From: Symbiodinium natans
Lineage: Eukaryota; Sar; Dinophyceae; Suessiales; Symbiodiniaceae
NCBI GenBank assembly: GCA_905221605.1
Contig: CAJNDS010002096.1
Location: 250,001-302,500, forward strand
Reading direction: 5' to 3'
DNA length: 52,500 nucleotides
The translations under genes and the position numbers were made by a program. The notes under the pieces are model-generated. The model made no database searches, was not told where the DNA came from, and worked only from the letters and a program-made list of their open reading frames with translations. Shown here piece by piece: positions 1-11,668 of the stretch (positions within the stretch are counted from its first letter, which is position 1; the number at the start of each line of letters is the position of its first letter).

Positions 1-66
1 ACGAGTTGTGATGGAGAAGGTTGGGTGGCAATTGTCTATGCAGCATTGTTCCAGGCGGTTTCAACT

Positions 67-3000
67 TGCCAGGAGAAGCGGCTAAGAGAGAAAGAGCAGC
101 TGGCGCGGCGAATCCAGGAAATGGAGGCCCTGCAGTTGCCCTGCAGTTGCCCTGAGCGCACGGGAAAGTTGGAGCAGCCCACCGAAATATCAGGCCCTTC
201 TGAGCAGTATCTGTAGTGATGGCCGAAAACAACTCGCACAGCCTTTTAGCTGAAAGTCACAGTCAACCTGCTGTGCCGGGGCGGCTTTGTAAGCAAGAGG
301 GGCGGTTTCGCCAGGCCTTAAGGGGCCAGGGCACGCGAAAACCAAGGCAAGGCAGTCTAGAACTCCACAAGAACTGGCACGTTGGTGTCACGATTGGAAC
401 GCAAAAGGCAACAATTCGGGGATAGACCCTCGATCGAAAGGACCTTCAGATTGAATGCAGAACATCCTCCTGAGTTCTGAACTAGGGCCTCTTAAGATTA
501 TTGGTGGTGTTCATGATATGGTAGTTTAGCACTCAATCGCTCTTCTTGACAGCTTTTGCTCGGTACTGCCCGGGCTGCGGCCCTTCCAAGAGTAAGGCCT
601 CGGCTTGTTTTCCACAGCGACCTTTTTGATCCTTTTTTGTAGCTATATTAGCTGTTGGTAGCTGTTCTGGGAGGAACGAGATGCATCGACAGGCATTTTT
701 TTACCTCTGTCCACATGTTTACGGGTGGTGCTGCATCTGGGAAGCCGCAGACTGCAAGCTCCTATACACGTGGATACTCTTGGTACTGTGACCAATAGAT
801 CACAGCAGCAAGTTCAACATCAACGCGTTTTTCATCATAGGTTGCGCATGATGGGGTTTGGTGATGTGCAAGGTGCTATCAAGGTGTCAGTCTGACATGT
901 ACAAAGTGACTTGTGCTTCGCTTGTTGGTGTCCGGCTCGCAAGGAGCGCCAGCGTGAGAAGTATGTTGTGACCTCGGTGTTGTGCATGTTCTCGAGGAAG
1001 AGGTGGCGGACAGCTTGATTTTGTTGCCCGGCGGAGGCTTCCAAGATTCAGTCACTGTGGCGAGCAAAGCGGGTTCAACGAGCTATCGAGGTTTGAAGCG
1101 ACACTGTTTTGTGTAGATTTTTGCGATGGATCGAACATCTCATGTAACCTGCGAGGCTCAGAAGAAGCTTGCATTCGAGAAGAGGCTGCTACGCATGGTG
1201 TTGATGCCGTGTGCAGGGCCGTCTTGGTTTTGTACATTTGTGTAGCGGCTATAGCACGGACAGGCTTTGTGTGTCGTGAGGCGACAAGAGCGATTCATCC
1301 GACAACTCGAGCCTCTGCTGAGGTTGCTTGCACTTTGTACGTTTGGTTCACAGCCCTGACCTTAGGCCTACTTCCTACATTGCCCAAAGCAGTCAGCAGT
1401 GTGCCAATACGACTATGGGGTTGCAATGTCAAGGGCACCAGGGTTTAGTTGCCATCACTACGTGGCGAGCCTGCCTGGGACATTGACTCCCCATTTTGGG
1501 CCAAGATCCCGCTCTTGCCTAGGTGCTGGCTTAGGGGGTTCCTGGAGGCTCCAAAACGTGGTTTTCGGCCTAGGTCCCGTGCGTGCTTTCTGAGGCTTGC
1601 ATCGCTCCGTGTCGCGACACAATGGCAGGCGTGCCCGTTTCTGTGTGTTGGGCTCACTTCGTGCTTCCCATGTACGGGGGAATTTTGCGCATTTGTTGCG
1701 GTGCGTCAAATGGCGCTCTCGCTAGCTCTCGCCTTGGCCCCGTGCGCATTTTCGTCGTCAAGTGCAGAAGTGTCCTGGAACTGTCATCGTTGTTGGAACC
1801 TCCTGGAGGTCCTTGGCATCGTCTCTCACTAATTGAGGTCTACGCTGGCATAATTCATTGCTGCCTTGCAAAGCGATCAATCTCAGCGTGGCTGCGTGTC
1901 ATGCTGATATATTGACATATTCTGATCAGGGACCGCTGGTCAAGCCAGTATGTCTGGGTTTTGAGTCACCAATCGAAGCTAACCGAGGAACGAGTCCAAG
2001 CAAGGAAGCGCGTGGAGGAACTTGAGCAGAAGAAAAAGGAGGGTGCCGCAATCTTGATTCAGAAGCTGCAGAGAGGAAAGTTGGCCAGGAAAAACTTTGA
2101 CAAGGAGCGGCGTGCTGTAGAGATGAAGAAGCAGAAGGAGGAGTTTGTGAAGCGGGTAGAATGGGCAGAGGAGATTAAGCGAAGACAAGCGGCGATAAAG
2201 ATCCAGCGCATGCGTCGGTCACAGCTGGCTCGTCGTTCTGTCTTGGAAGAGATCAGGCGCCTCAAAAAGGAGAAGCTAGAGAGAAAGAGGCAGCTGGCGA
2301 TGGACAAGGCAAAGGAGCGAATTGCTATTGAGCAAAGGATCAAGGAAATGGCAGAGCGACGAAAGGCCAAGGCGGTGACGACAATCGCAAAGGTGTGGCG
2401 TGGCTACAAAGTGCGTGTCGAGACGGCGCGGATCAAGCAGGCCCGTGCGACGGCAGCGCGGCTCCGTGAGCAGCAGCGCCAGGAGGCCAAGGCCTTGAGG
2501 AAGCGCGAGGAGCGAATCGAGCAGCGCCGTCGTGCAGAGGCGGAGCGGCGCCGGCAGGAGGATTTGGCCAAGTCCATTGCCCGAGACTTGGAGCGCAAGT
2601 GGCAGGACAAGGCTGCCAGAAAGATCCAGGCGGCGAGGCGTGGTCAGCTGGAGAGGCGACAGCAGCTGCGGCTCCGGGAACTTGAGAAGAAGAGGAAGGT
2701 GGCCGAACGGAACGAGAAAGATCGGGCACAGCGAGCTGCCTTGGCAGCTCGGGAGAAGGAGGCCAAAGCGAAAGCCTACATTCGAGAAAGAGAGATCATC
2801 CGGAGCAAGTGGGAGGACTTGGAGGAAAGGAAAAGGCAGCAGATCATGGAAAAGATCCAGGCCGTTGTGCGAGGCTTCATGACTCGGCGCAAAGAGAAAA
2901 AGGAGCCGCAGCCTTACCCTTCCAAGATCTTCCAAGAGTTGCCTAAATTACTAAACCATCTCTTTTGGCTCTTCCTCTCTGGGACTTGAGGAAGCAAAGG

Positions 3001-6000
3001 CGCCGGCAGGAGCGTGATGCAGCCAAAAGAGGCCGTGAGCTTCGTCGCAAGGAGGACCGGGTGCTGCAATGGCTGCAGGAGTTTTAGTGCAAAAACACAG
3101 CAAATGGTGAGTGCAGGAGAGACCCCGAACAGACAGGAAAGATGACGTATCATGACGTTCTGTGAGCTTGACAGGAAGAAGATGCCCGCAAGAAGGAACT
3201 GCTCCTGTGCCATCCTCGGCCTGCAGCCAAACGTCGTCACCGCAAACAATTTAAACGCCTTCTGTGCCATATTGTGCCAGTGGGGCCCGGGGGGTGCATC
3301 ATGGTGCATCATGGTGCATCATGGTGCATCAGGAAAGACCTCGCGTGGATCAACAAGAAGTTAAAGGCACCGCTTGGTTTGCTTCTCACATGTTCATGCA
3401 GGGGTCTTGTGATTCTCCTAGCAGTGTGGACACACGAGGATCACCGGGAAGGTAGATCCCATACGCGATCCATGGTCCAGATCGCGTGTCGCAGAAACGC
3501 GGCCAAGGGAAATACTTTGCTTCCGACAAAGAGCAGAACTGTCTTCCCCTTAGGATCGTGCTCCCAATTTGTATGTCGTGATCTTACCGTTTCACCGTTT
3601 GGGGTCTACGCTGGCAGAAATATGTGTCTATGGTGTGGTTGTGGCTTTTCAAAGGCTTATCACGTCTAGCTGCTTTGGAATCTCCAACGGACAGTTGCCA
3701 GGAGATGGAGCAGAAGCGTCTTTATCGTGCTGCAGTCCGAATTCAGGCCCGCTGAAGTTGCCGCCTTTTGTAGCTTTGGAGGACTTGTGCGACCATGCGA
3801 ACGTCTAGGCTTACATCCGTGGCACCTTGTGCAGATTCTCTTTCAGGCGTGGAAGTTGGAGCCTTGCTTGACGGGACTTTGAGTATCTTAAACTGCCTTG
3901 TTTGGTTTGATCGTCTTGCGCTCTTGCGTCCAGGAAGATGCTTAAGGAGAAGCGCGCGAATGAAGAGGCTCTGCCGTCATGAATTCCTCTCAGTTGGAGT
4001 CCTGTGCTTTTGACAGGCAGAAAGGAAGCGGAAAAAGAAAATGCTGGAGGACAGCTTCTGGCAAGGAAACGTTTCTGTTGCAGGATCAGATTTCATCACT
4101 TTTCTGTGCAGTGTGCAGCGCAGGCTTGGCTTGGACAGGGCAGGATAGTGGACATGAAATCTGCGGATTCTGCAGATGGCATTTAGTGAACTTCCTGCGG
4201 GCACACTCTGCAAAAGTGTGCACAGCGCTGCACGGACCTGCGCGCTCACCTCTCCATTCATGGCTCAGAGGAGAGCCAATCAGCACAACCTGTCTGCAGC
4301 ATCCCAACAGTTTGGCCGGAGCTCTCTGACGTGTTTGAGCGTGGCGGTCTTCTTGGCCATGAAGAGGGTACCTTGCGGCTCCCAGCACGGCTCTCGGCAC
4401 GTTGCAGTTCGCACAGGCCGCGCCTCCGCTCGTGCCAAAGCAGGCAGCTCGCAAGATGCCTCGCCATCGGTGCAGATCACTTCTAGGATTCGTTTGTGGC
4501 GTGCTCTGGCGAGCGGGGACGCTCACACCATAGGTACTCTAGCTCAGGCTGCTGGAATAAGCTCAGGCGAAGCGAGGCACCACTTGGAGCATGTGATGAA
4601 GCAGGCGAGAACGCTGAAGAACAAGTCCACAGAATGGCGTGCCATGCGAGCCATACCAATGGACTGGGATCCGAGCGGCGTGCGAGTGCAGGTCACCCCC
4701 GCCACTTGTGAGGATTGTGGTTGGGTGGCGAAGTTCGCGCGTAGCATGGGCAATGTGAGATGCTGCAAGAGGTGTGGCAGCCGAGAGGTGACCCCTATTC
4801 TAATAAGACTCGTCTTCTCAGCCCGCAGCTGAGCTATGCTGAGCTATGCTGAGCTGAGGGCGCGGACTCACCGCCATCTGAGCTTTGAGCTGGCACAGTG
4901 TGGCACCGTGCTGCTTGGACTTTACCTGGAGATCTGGAAGCAAGGCAGCAAGGAAGACACTGGGAAGACTTGCAGATTTCCGCCTGTAAAAGTGGACAGC
5001 TTGCTGTGGAATGGCACTTTCGTTTGAGTGCCGGCCATGACTCGAATGTCAGGAGGCGAAAAGACAACGGATCCAGAAAGAGGAGGCAGAACGCAAGGTC
5101 GGGGCTTCATGGTGCAGGTGCCAAAGTGCAAAAAAGTGGCCGCCCTGTAAGTGCGATGTTCCGCAGGAAGCTTTGCGCAAAGAAATCGCCGCAAGACCCC
5201 CAGCAATCATGAAGCATATTGGTAGTGGCCGCGCCGTAGTGGTTGTCATAGTGAGCGGGGGCACTGTCTGTTGGACTGCACAATAATCACAGAAGATCTG
5301 GGTGTTGAGGCCACCAAGAAGAAGCTAGACGAGATGAAGATCAAACGCCGCAAGGCCACCAAGTCCGATACCGTGTCTGCTGCAATTTTGGTCACTGGAC
5401 AACATCATCAGATGTCTGCGCCAGGTTGCTGCTACAAAGGTTCAAGCAGTCCGTCGGGGACAGCTGGCAAGGTAAGAATCCGAACTGGTAGGGTTGTGCA
5501 GTGGAGGGCGCCTGCCAAGCGCCATCAGTTACTGCAACATTTCCAATGCACTTACTGCTGCAGATCCGTGAGTATGCTCGTTGCGAGGCGAGAGTACCGC
5601 AGGTACAAGGAGGCCAAGCGGAAGGAGGATGCGCGTCTCAAATCCAGTGTCATCACAAAAAGCGTTTTGCAGTGGTCTCATCAATAACCAATGTTCCGTA
5701 GCATCTGTGCAGCATCGCCAGGATGAAGAAAAGCAGAGGGAAGAGAAACGGCGGAAAGACCGTGAGAAGCAAAAGAAGGAGGCTGCGAACTCGATGCATG
5801 ACGCAGTACCACGCCAGGGGTTGGCAACGTAGCAGCCTCAGCAGGAAGACGCTTACTTCGAACGCATTCGCGAGCAGGACGGAAGTCTCCTGCAGTTGGC
5901 CTTGTGCCTTTCGGGCTTTTCGGGCGTCAGCACTGGGTTGCGGGAAAGCGCGTGCAGGTGGTGTCCACGTGCGTTTTGAAGTTTGACCTTTCAGGGACTG

Positions 6001-9000
6001 GTTACTATAGCTGCTATGACGTGGTTTTCTGCTGTATGTTTGTTTGGCCAGCTGTGTGAGCATGCGAACATGCCAGCAACATTCAGCCTCAACCCGAAAC
6101 GAAAAACCTAAGAGGCCAGGAACTCCTTTGTCAACATCCTAAACACATTAAATTCCTGTAACGGCCTGTTTATCCGTGTCGTTGTGCTGGTGCGGATTTA
6201 AGCACGCTCAGGGGGCTTGGCGAAGCGCTAGGGCATCTCATGTTGGTTTGTCAACTGCTTTGCCTGAGAGCTTTAAGCGTTACGCCGTGCTGTGACATAC
6301 AAATCTCTGCCAAACTGGGTCGCAGCGGAGTCAAGCAGGGATAACAGTGGAACTAGGTTTGTGGTTGTGATCAAGAATGGCTCACTGAGTCCCTCAGTTT
6401 AGTTTTACGTGTGTAGCTCGGGTCTGTCAAGACGCTAGTGGAGGGGGGCACTTCCATGTTAGCAGATCGTTGCGCTGCAGATTGTTTTTGAAGGGTGAAG
6501 CTGCGCTCAAATATCATGGCATCCCGATGTCACCGGCAAAGACGATCAGCCGGGACCCCTTGACCATCTTGACCCTCTAGCCAAAAAGGTCAAGAGAAAT
6601 CAAGAAGGCGTCAGGAAGGACATGTGACTTACCGCCCCCTCCCCCCCCGGGGCAGGCACCGTCCAAGACTTGGCACATTTGTTTTTTGGAAGTGTTCTGC
6701 CGCTGCTAAGGAAGCAACCTTGGATGCATTGTGTCGTTGTGCTAACTTGCTGTGTCAAGCTTCGGCGTCTGCACGAAGGTTCGTTCCCAGCAAGTCATCG
6801 ACCTTGGGGAATTGCTCCCAACCTTAAGCAGCTACCAATGCAGGCAGACAAATATTTCGCCAGGCCGTGCAATTTCGGCACCTTCTGCCCGAACAAAGAT
6901 TGTCAGACATACTGGAATACAATCCAATCAACGAAGAAGCGGCCAAGAGTCGATGCTGATGTGTCTGGGTGTGCGTGTTTTTCTACACTGGCCCTTGTTT
7001 GCTCCATGAGCGCATGGCGAGTCTCAAGATCAACAAGGTAGGTCGAGGACATGCAGGTTGGGTCCGGGTGGACCCTGCGCAAGCAAAGTTCCTGCAGCTT
7101 CGACTTGCAGGTTTCCCATCCGCCTTCACGGTTGGCTACTGTAGGATTATGTCAGAAAGACTTGGGATCGCCTGCCACAAATCAAGCATGTGTACTTGAG
7201 GAGAAGATTCGGCAGCAGCGACGACGCGTGCTCACCTCACCTTTGCAGAATACTTTGAGTCTTTGCTCGGATCCATTCGTCGATGCTTGTTTCCAATGCT
7301 TCGGCCCAGGAAGTCGAACATGCCAGGAAGCGCTACGAAAAGTTCCAGGACCCAGCATGCTGGTCAGAGTTCCCCACACCGTGGTCACATTGCGGCTGGG
7401 GCTGTTGTTGTGCGTTCGGAAACTATGCTTAAACTTAAAAGGACTGCGGATGAATCATTCTGTGGATGTATGTGTAGAGCCGCAATCTGATTCGTCGTAA
7501 GCGATGGCCGGACATTTCTATACCCCTGCATGGTTCTTTCGGCCTCTTACGAGAGACCGCAAGGTTGAGCAGAAAATGGAGTTGAACATGTGAACGTGAT
7601 GCGCGTACCATGCAGGTGTATGAAGCCTCCCGGGAGCACGCTGTTTGGAGTCTACGGGGACGGCGTAGTATGGCACAGACATGGTTTGTTTGCGAGGTTC
7701 GATAGTCTTGAGTGTAAGTGAGTGTAAGTCAATGCAAGTCAGTGTAAGTCAGTGTCAGTCAGTGTAAGTCAGTGTAAGTCAGTGTAAGTCAGTGTAAGTC
7801 AGTGTAAGTCAGTGTAAGTCAGTGTAAGTGAGACAGGAGTACCAGCTGACCCGGGCCGCCTTGATGATCCAAGCAGCGCGAAGGCTGCAGCTGGCAAGGC
7901 CCATGTTTAACGCCAGCTGAAGGCTCAGAGTGGCGCTTTTGAATTCCTTGCCAGGCGTCGGGTCGTTGAAGAGATGCCCCGACTTCAGCTTTTTCGGGTG
8001 CGGGGCATGCTTAGAATTCCGCATTTTGCTTGGCACATCATGCCAGGAGTGCAAAGCTGTGCCTGCTTAAATGCTCCAAGGAAGAAAATCAGAGACAAAC
8101 TTGAAGCAGAGCGACAGGAAAGAAGGCGGCAAAAAGCAATCGAGAAGGACGAATCCGCTGAACCCTGCCTTTCCACAACAGCTTGAACCCTGCCCTTGCC
8201 ACAAGAGCTTGGCTGTCGCGAGGCCAAGATAGAGCGCCGCTTGAAGGCAATGGAAGAGAAGCGGCGCAATGATGCTGCCATGGTGATTCAGGCACGAATG
8301 GGTGTGCGATTTGCTGCGTGCAAGAGCCGCGACACCTTAAGGCTTCAGCACTGAAGCTCTGCAACAAATCGCTTCAGGCACGTCGCCGGCACCAAGTCCA
8401 GAAGCGCGCTCTTATTCTCGACAAGCAGCAGAGGCGCCGACATGGTAGTCACTAGTAGACTCCAGTAGACTCTAGTAGACATAATTTCACATTCAGTGGA
8501 GGCCAATAAAACAAAGTACAGTGCTATACAGTGCTCAATGCTGGGGCACTTGCCCGCTGTTGCAATCATGCCTTGTCCAGGGCCATGGTGAAGCGAAACC
8601 TTCGTGGGGCAGCCATGAGGGACCTTTTTGCAGGAGTCAGACAAGAGATACGTGAAGCATCCGATGTTTGAGTTCGCTTTTGGAGTTCTGAAGCGAAGCC
8701 TTCGAGGAGAGGTGCCGGGACCAGCGGGACCAGCGGGACCACCGGGACCCCCGGGACCACCGGCACCGGGACCTGCACCGGCCTCACCCGCAGGCCTTCT
8801 CTGCACGGCATTTAAAAAAGAAATACCCTCTCTCTCACACACACAGATACATATATATATATATAAAGCTTATGGGGTATATATAATATATATGTATATA
8901 TATACATATATGTATATATGTGTACATCAATACAGCATTGCACACACACACACACATGGCTTTTGTTGAGCCACACTCGCTGCCAGGTGGGCCCGCTGGA

Positions 9001-10496
9001 CTGGCATCTCAGCTTCCGGCACTGCCCACAGGGCAGGTTCCCCAAGTGGCAGCCAGCACAATGCAGTTTATGCAGTCGCCCTACAGCCCTGCACAAGCAG
9101 ACACTGCAGCATCAGCCGCATCCGATTTTGGGGACGGGTACTTCAATGAATTCGGCCGAAGCCCCGAGCATACAACACCCCATCCAATGCTGCCAGCCAG
9201 TTGTGGAGGGCCTGGTGGGCCTTCAGGACCAGCCACGCCAGCTACGCCAAGTGGCGTTTCTCCCCAAGGCTTCGGACATCCGGGCTTTCCGGGACATCCG
9301 GGCTTTCCCGGACATCCGGGACAGCCTGGACCCAGTAGCCTGGAGCCGCTCCAAGCCGCTCCATACCGATCTGGTGCGGCCTCGCAGGCGCCAGCTCCTA
9401 CGCTGTTTCGACACATTCTTTTCGGCTCTCCCATGTTGGCCACAAACTTGCATGGAGGCAGATCCTCGAAGTGCGCAGATGAGTTTGCAAAGGCCACTGC
9501 GTCCACTGCTCTTTAATGAAGGCTTGAGGTGATCAGGCATGGCAAATGCATGGCTTGTTCCAACTTGTTCCATGTGTCTTGTTGGAGAGGCAAGCCATGC
9601 TTCGTCGCGCCGCAGAATTTGCGGCATCGCAGCAGCGCCGTTAATGAGCCCCTGCTCAGCACAACATCACTACCCCCGTCCCGGTGCACATCGGTGCAGT
9701 GTGGCGGGCGTTACGTTTTGCAGATAGCGGTTTGAGTTTCGTGTTGGCTGAGTAGGCCCGAGCAGCACAGAATTGCCAAAGAGCAACTGCTGTCTCAGAG
9801 TTAATGGATCCTGAGTGCAAGGCGATCCTTGCAAGCGCAGAGTTCTCCAAAAGCCACTACGTGTAGCCTACAATGCCTCCACCAGTCTATCTCAGCGTTT
9901 AGCTTCAGGAGTTTCAGGTATCCTTTCGCGAATAGTGCCATGACAAGAATAGGTTGCAATGGCACCATTTTGCATTGCATGTCAGCGAATGGAGGGTTTT
10001 GGGAGGCCTGTGCTCCCCATCAGCTGCTTCTTTCAAGAGAGACATGGGCATCATGGGTGCATGTTCGAATTGCAGCCCCGACCCGGCAAGACCAAGGCTT
10101 CTTCACATCCAGACTCTTTGGTGAAACGCTAAAGCCGCTAAAGTACTCAACAACAAGGCAAGTACACCCTTGTTTTCGGTGGCAAAATGCCGGAGTCGCT
10201 CTCAATAGCTCTCATTCTTTCCAAAAGCATTTTATTTCATTGTGGCTGCCATGGAGACTTCCTTCGGCACCTATGAGCCATCAGATGCTGTCCTGGCAGC
10301 AATGCAGGCAGCCCATGAAAAACCCATCAAGGGCCCATGGAAACCTGCAGGAACCCATTCTGTTCCATTCTGTGGGTGCAGCTCAACCCTGAGAATTGCG
10401 CTATGCAATGCTCCCCTGCAACAGGCACGTGTGGCCGGGGCCCGAGCTGCTGAGCGAGTGGCGGAGAGAAGAGGCGCCGGACTGAGCATAGCATGA
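67..10496 (+). CDS. IQ-motif coiled-coil protein with collagen-like C-terminus (5' partial, many exons)
   Basis: Exon-like blocks rich in Arg, Lys, Glu and Gln run on one strand, e.g. ~67-138, 1153-1199, 1279-1322, 1961-~2911, 2990-3080, 3693-3740, 4018-4062, 5053-5098, 5311-5365, 5437-5471, 5575-5645, 5713-5795, 7196-7235, 7306-7345, 7837-7900, 8080-8165, 8220-8335, 8375-8440, 8570-8640. At least eight IQ-like motifs (calmodulin/light-chain sites) are visible: AAILIQKLQRGKLAR, AAIKIQRMRRSQLAR, AARKIQAARRGQLER, IMEKIQAVVRGFMTR, AATKVQAVRRGQLAR, AALMIQAARRLQLAR, AAMVIQARMGV and AAVRIQ. The block after 8640 changes to Gly-Pro triplets (8701-8800), then a Pro/Gly/Ala-rich exon (8955-9516). Likely last exon segments are near 10245-10310 and 10425-10496, ending in TGA. 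Known of the family: IQ arrays bind calmodulin or centrin-like proteins, often in cytoskeletal or flagellar scaffolds; that role here is inference. It could be two adjacent genes, because the exon chain has ~1 kb gaps at 4.06-5.05 and 5.8-6.9 kb. The start lies upstream of the window. Confidence 0.7.
1961..2911 (+). CDS. Largest exon of the IQ-motif coiled-coil gene
   Basis: This is an open block of more than 310 codons. It has no ATG at its left edge (the first in-frame codon often taken as a start is TTG), so it is an internal exon. It encodes nearly continuous charged helix with five IQ-like motifs: AAILIQKLQRGKLARKNF, AAIKIQRMRRSQLARRS, AVTTIAKVWRGYKVRVE, AARKIQAARRGQLERR and IMEKIQAVVRGFMTRRK. 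They are spaced roughly 45-95 residues apart by R/E/K/Q-rich linkers. The reading frame stays open to 2989, but the residues after about 2911 lose the charged helix composition. The next charged block restarts at 2990 in another frame, so an intron of about 80 bases is likely between them. Confidence 0.85.
3293..3331. repeat. 10-bp tandem repeat (GGTGCATCAT)n
   Basis: Four near-perfect copies of GGTGCATCAT lie in a presumed intron of the IQ gene. Confidence 0.9.
4176..4832 (+). CDS. Intronless helix-turn-helix plus zinc-ribbon protein, nested between exons of the IQ gene
   Basis: This is an uninterrupted 218-codon ORF from ATG to TGA. Residues 1-100 are low in recognisable features and could be a targeting or linker region; alternative Met starts are at residues 29 and 62. 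Residues ~113-143 form a helix-turn-helix-like segment (TIGTLAQAAGISSGEARHHL). Residues 178-200 hold a zinc-ribbon pair: CEDC (178-181) and CKRC (197-200). This order resembles archaeal/bacterial predicted regulators with an HTH fused to a Zn ribbon (COG3357-like, from memory). If the likeness is real, it would bind DNA or RNA. It sits on the same strand between IQ-gene exons at ~4018-4062 and ~5053, so it is nested in an intron, or it separates two genes. Lack of introns beside intron-dense neighbours suggests retroposition or transfer. The prokaryotic relationship is inference. Confidence 0.5.
   Translation: MAFSELPAGTLCKSVHSAARTCALTSPFMAQRRANQHNLSAASQQFGRSSLTCLSVAVFLAMKRVPCGSQHGSRHVAVRTGRASARAKAGSSQDASPSVQITSRIRLWRALASGDAHTIGTLAQAAGISSGEARHHLEHVMKQARTLKNKSTEWRAMRAIPMDWDPSGVRVQVTPATCEDCGWVAKFARSMGNVRCCKRCGSREVTPILIRLVFSARS
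5960..6870. other. Gap without recognisable gene
   Basis: No convincing exon is seen here on either strand. It holds a C-rich run near 6640-6652 and no repeat structure I could define. It may be a long intron of the IQ gene or an intergenic spacer. Confidence 0.5.
7711..7830. repeat. 10-bp minisatellite (AGTGTAAGTC)n upstream of a splice acceptor
   Basis: Twelve consecutive 10-bp units occur, mostly exact AGTGTAAGTC with single changes (TGCAAG, TGTCAG). The array ends six bases before the presumed acceptor AGACAG at 7831-7836 of an IQ-motif exon. Each canonical unit contains GTAAGT, the consensus of a 5' splice site. Confidence 0.95.
8701..8800 (+). repeat. Collagen-like Gly-X-Y coding repeat
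   Basis: Repeated GGACCAGCG/GGACCACCG nonamers encode GPAGPAGPPGPPGPP and similar. The run lies in frame with the end of the IQ gene block and ends in an Ala/Pro stretch. A related Gly-rich run is encoded near 9205-9330 (GHPGFPGHPGFPGHPGQPGP). It could be a short triple-helix segment or simply minisatellite expansion within coding sequence. Confidence 0.7.
8820..8960. repeat. CA and TA microsatellite cluster
   Basis: The stretch has (CA)n runs at ~8837-8848 and 8940-8956 flanking (TA)n-rich sequence from ~8850 to 8930. It lies in the apparent intron between the two Gly-Pro-rich exons of the IQ gene. Confidence 0.9.
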
Positions 10497-10899
10497 CACA
10501 GTCCTTCAAGAAGTAGGGGGTTGCCGTGCATTGCTTTTTTGTTGAACTGTCTCTGTGAGCAGCTGCACGGTTGCACGCACACCAGTCCTCACAGCAGCGC
10601 TTGCGACTGCTGTCCAGGAGATACAGCGCTTATGGATGAGCTACTGCCAGTAGCTTAGAGTGGTGTTTGGCCTTCATGTATGCTGGCTTCAGCATCAACA
10701 TGCATCAACGTGAACTTCAGACACCCATTGGAGAGCTGATTTGGTGGCTCCCTCCTGGAGAGCCAATTGAACGTTGCTGGTGCTTGTCATTGGTTTCGTT
10801 GCTGTGCCGTTAGTCCTTCGTTTTGCGGCTGGTCTCGCGCGTGGCCTGTTTGCCGTGGTGGTTCAACGAGTCACGTGAGCTTCTGTGCACCTGCGTAAT

Positions 10900-11148
10900 G
10901 CGTTGCAAGTTCACCCTTGCACATGTCTACATCTTCGCACGTCTTGTGCCACCTTGTGCCCCTTGAAGCGTTGAGGTCCCAGCGACAGAAAGAGCCAGGC
11001 CCACGCAGCCAAGACAAGTTTAAGACTCACTGTCGGGCCTACAAGTGGCAATACGCAAGGATTGGCAAACATGTTGGCCAATGTTGGCTTGAGCTTTGTT
11101 GCGTCATCCAGGGCCGGCCCTGGAGACTGGTTTCAGTCTGTGCGTGAG
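10900..11148 (+). CDS. Possible exon, unrecognised basic protein
   Basis: An open frame on the sense strand encodes a basic, protein-like stretch around 10980-11110 (RSQDKFKTHCRAYKWQYARI). It matches no family I know, has no convincing start, and no partner exon can be joined to it with certainty. It may be an untranslated region or chance ORF between the IQ gene and the RBR gene. Confidence 0.2.
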
Positions 11149-11281
11149 CTGTGCTTCTGAGCTGCCGGATCTTTAGATACTTTGTGCCGCTCCGGAGGCC
11201 CGCCACCTGCAGCACCTGCCTTCAAACTCCAAGGAGGATATCGTGAAACGGTGTAGTGCGCTCAGTCTTTAGTGTCTCCAT

Positions 11282-11668
11282 ATGCACCTGAAACACAAAT
11301 TGGACGAGTGCTTTGCCCAGATCTTCCGGTGGTGTGTCAGCTGTGTCAGCCTCAGGCCTGCGGAACACAAGAATCTCCCGCCTGCTGTGGTGCACGTTGC
11401 GGAGACAGGCCAGGCTAGTGAGGCATGCGTTGGTGTGGCCCAATGGCTTCTGAAAGGTGGAATCTCCTTTGGCGTGAAGGAGGCACAGCCTGAGTCAGAA
11501 CTGTCACGCTTCATACAAAGGCGTCAGGGGAACAGGAGAGAGAAGCACGATTCGGCAAATGCCGAGACCTCTGCAGACCGGGGTTTTCTTACCAATCTCG
11601 GCGATAGAAACTACGACACGTTACAGCAAAGGCATGAGATCCAGGTTTTGACCAAATTGAGGAACTAA
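11282..11668 (+). CDS. Hypothetical ORF, 128 codons
   Basis: The ORF starts with ATG and ends just before a short AACTAAGTAT repeat. The product is hydrophilic after residue 60, with a mixed composition that could be real (for example VHVAETGQASEACVGVAQWL). No domain is recognised. The reverse strand is also open for about 80 codons here, which lowers the weight of the ORF. It could be an upstream exon of the RBR gene or noncoding. Confidence 0.3.
   Translation: MHLKHKLDECFAQIFRWCVSCVSLRPAEHKNLPPAVVHVAETGQASEACVGVAQWLLKGGISFGVKEAQPESELSRFIQRRQGNRREKHDSANAETSADRGFLTNLGDRNYDTLQQRHEIQVLTKLRN

Noticed and set aside
2276-2935. 219-codon reverse-strand ORF
   Set aside because: It is the shadow of the Arg/Glu-rich IQ exon; its Leu/Ser/Pro-rich product is the expected complement.
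7711-7830. CRISPR-like regular array
   Set aside because: Units are contiguous 10-mers without unique spacers, so it is a minisatellite.
8918-9532. 204-codon frame overlapping the Gly/Pro-rich exon
   Set aside because: The alternative frame (8955-9516) gives the Gly-Pro-rich product that continues the preceding collagen-like block; the other frame is its shadow.
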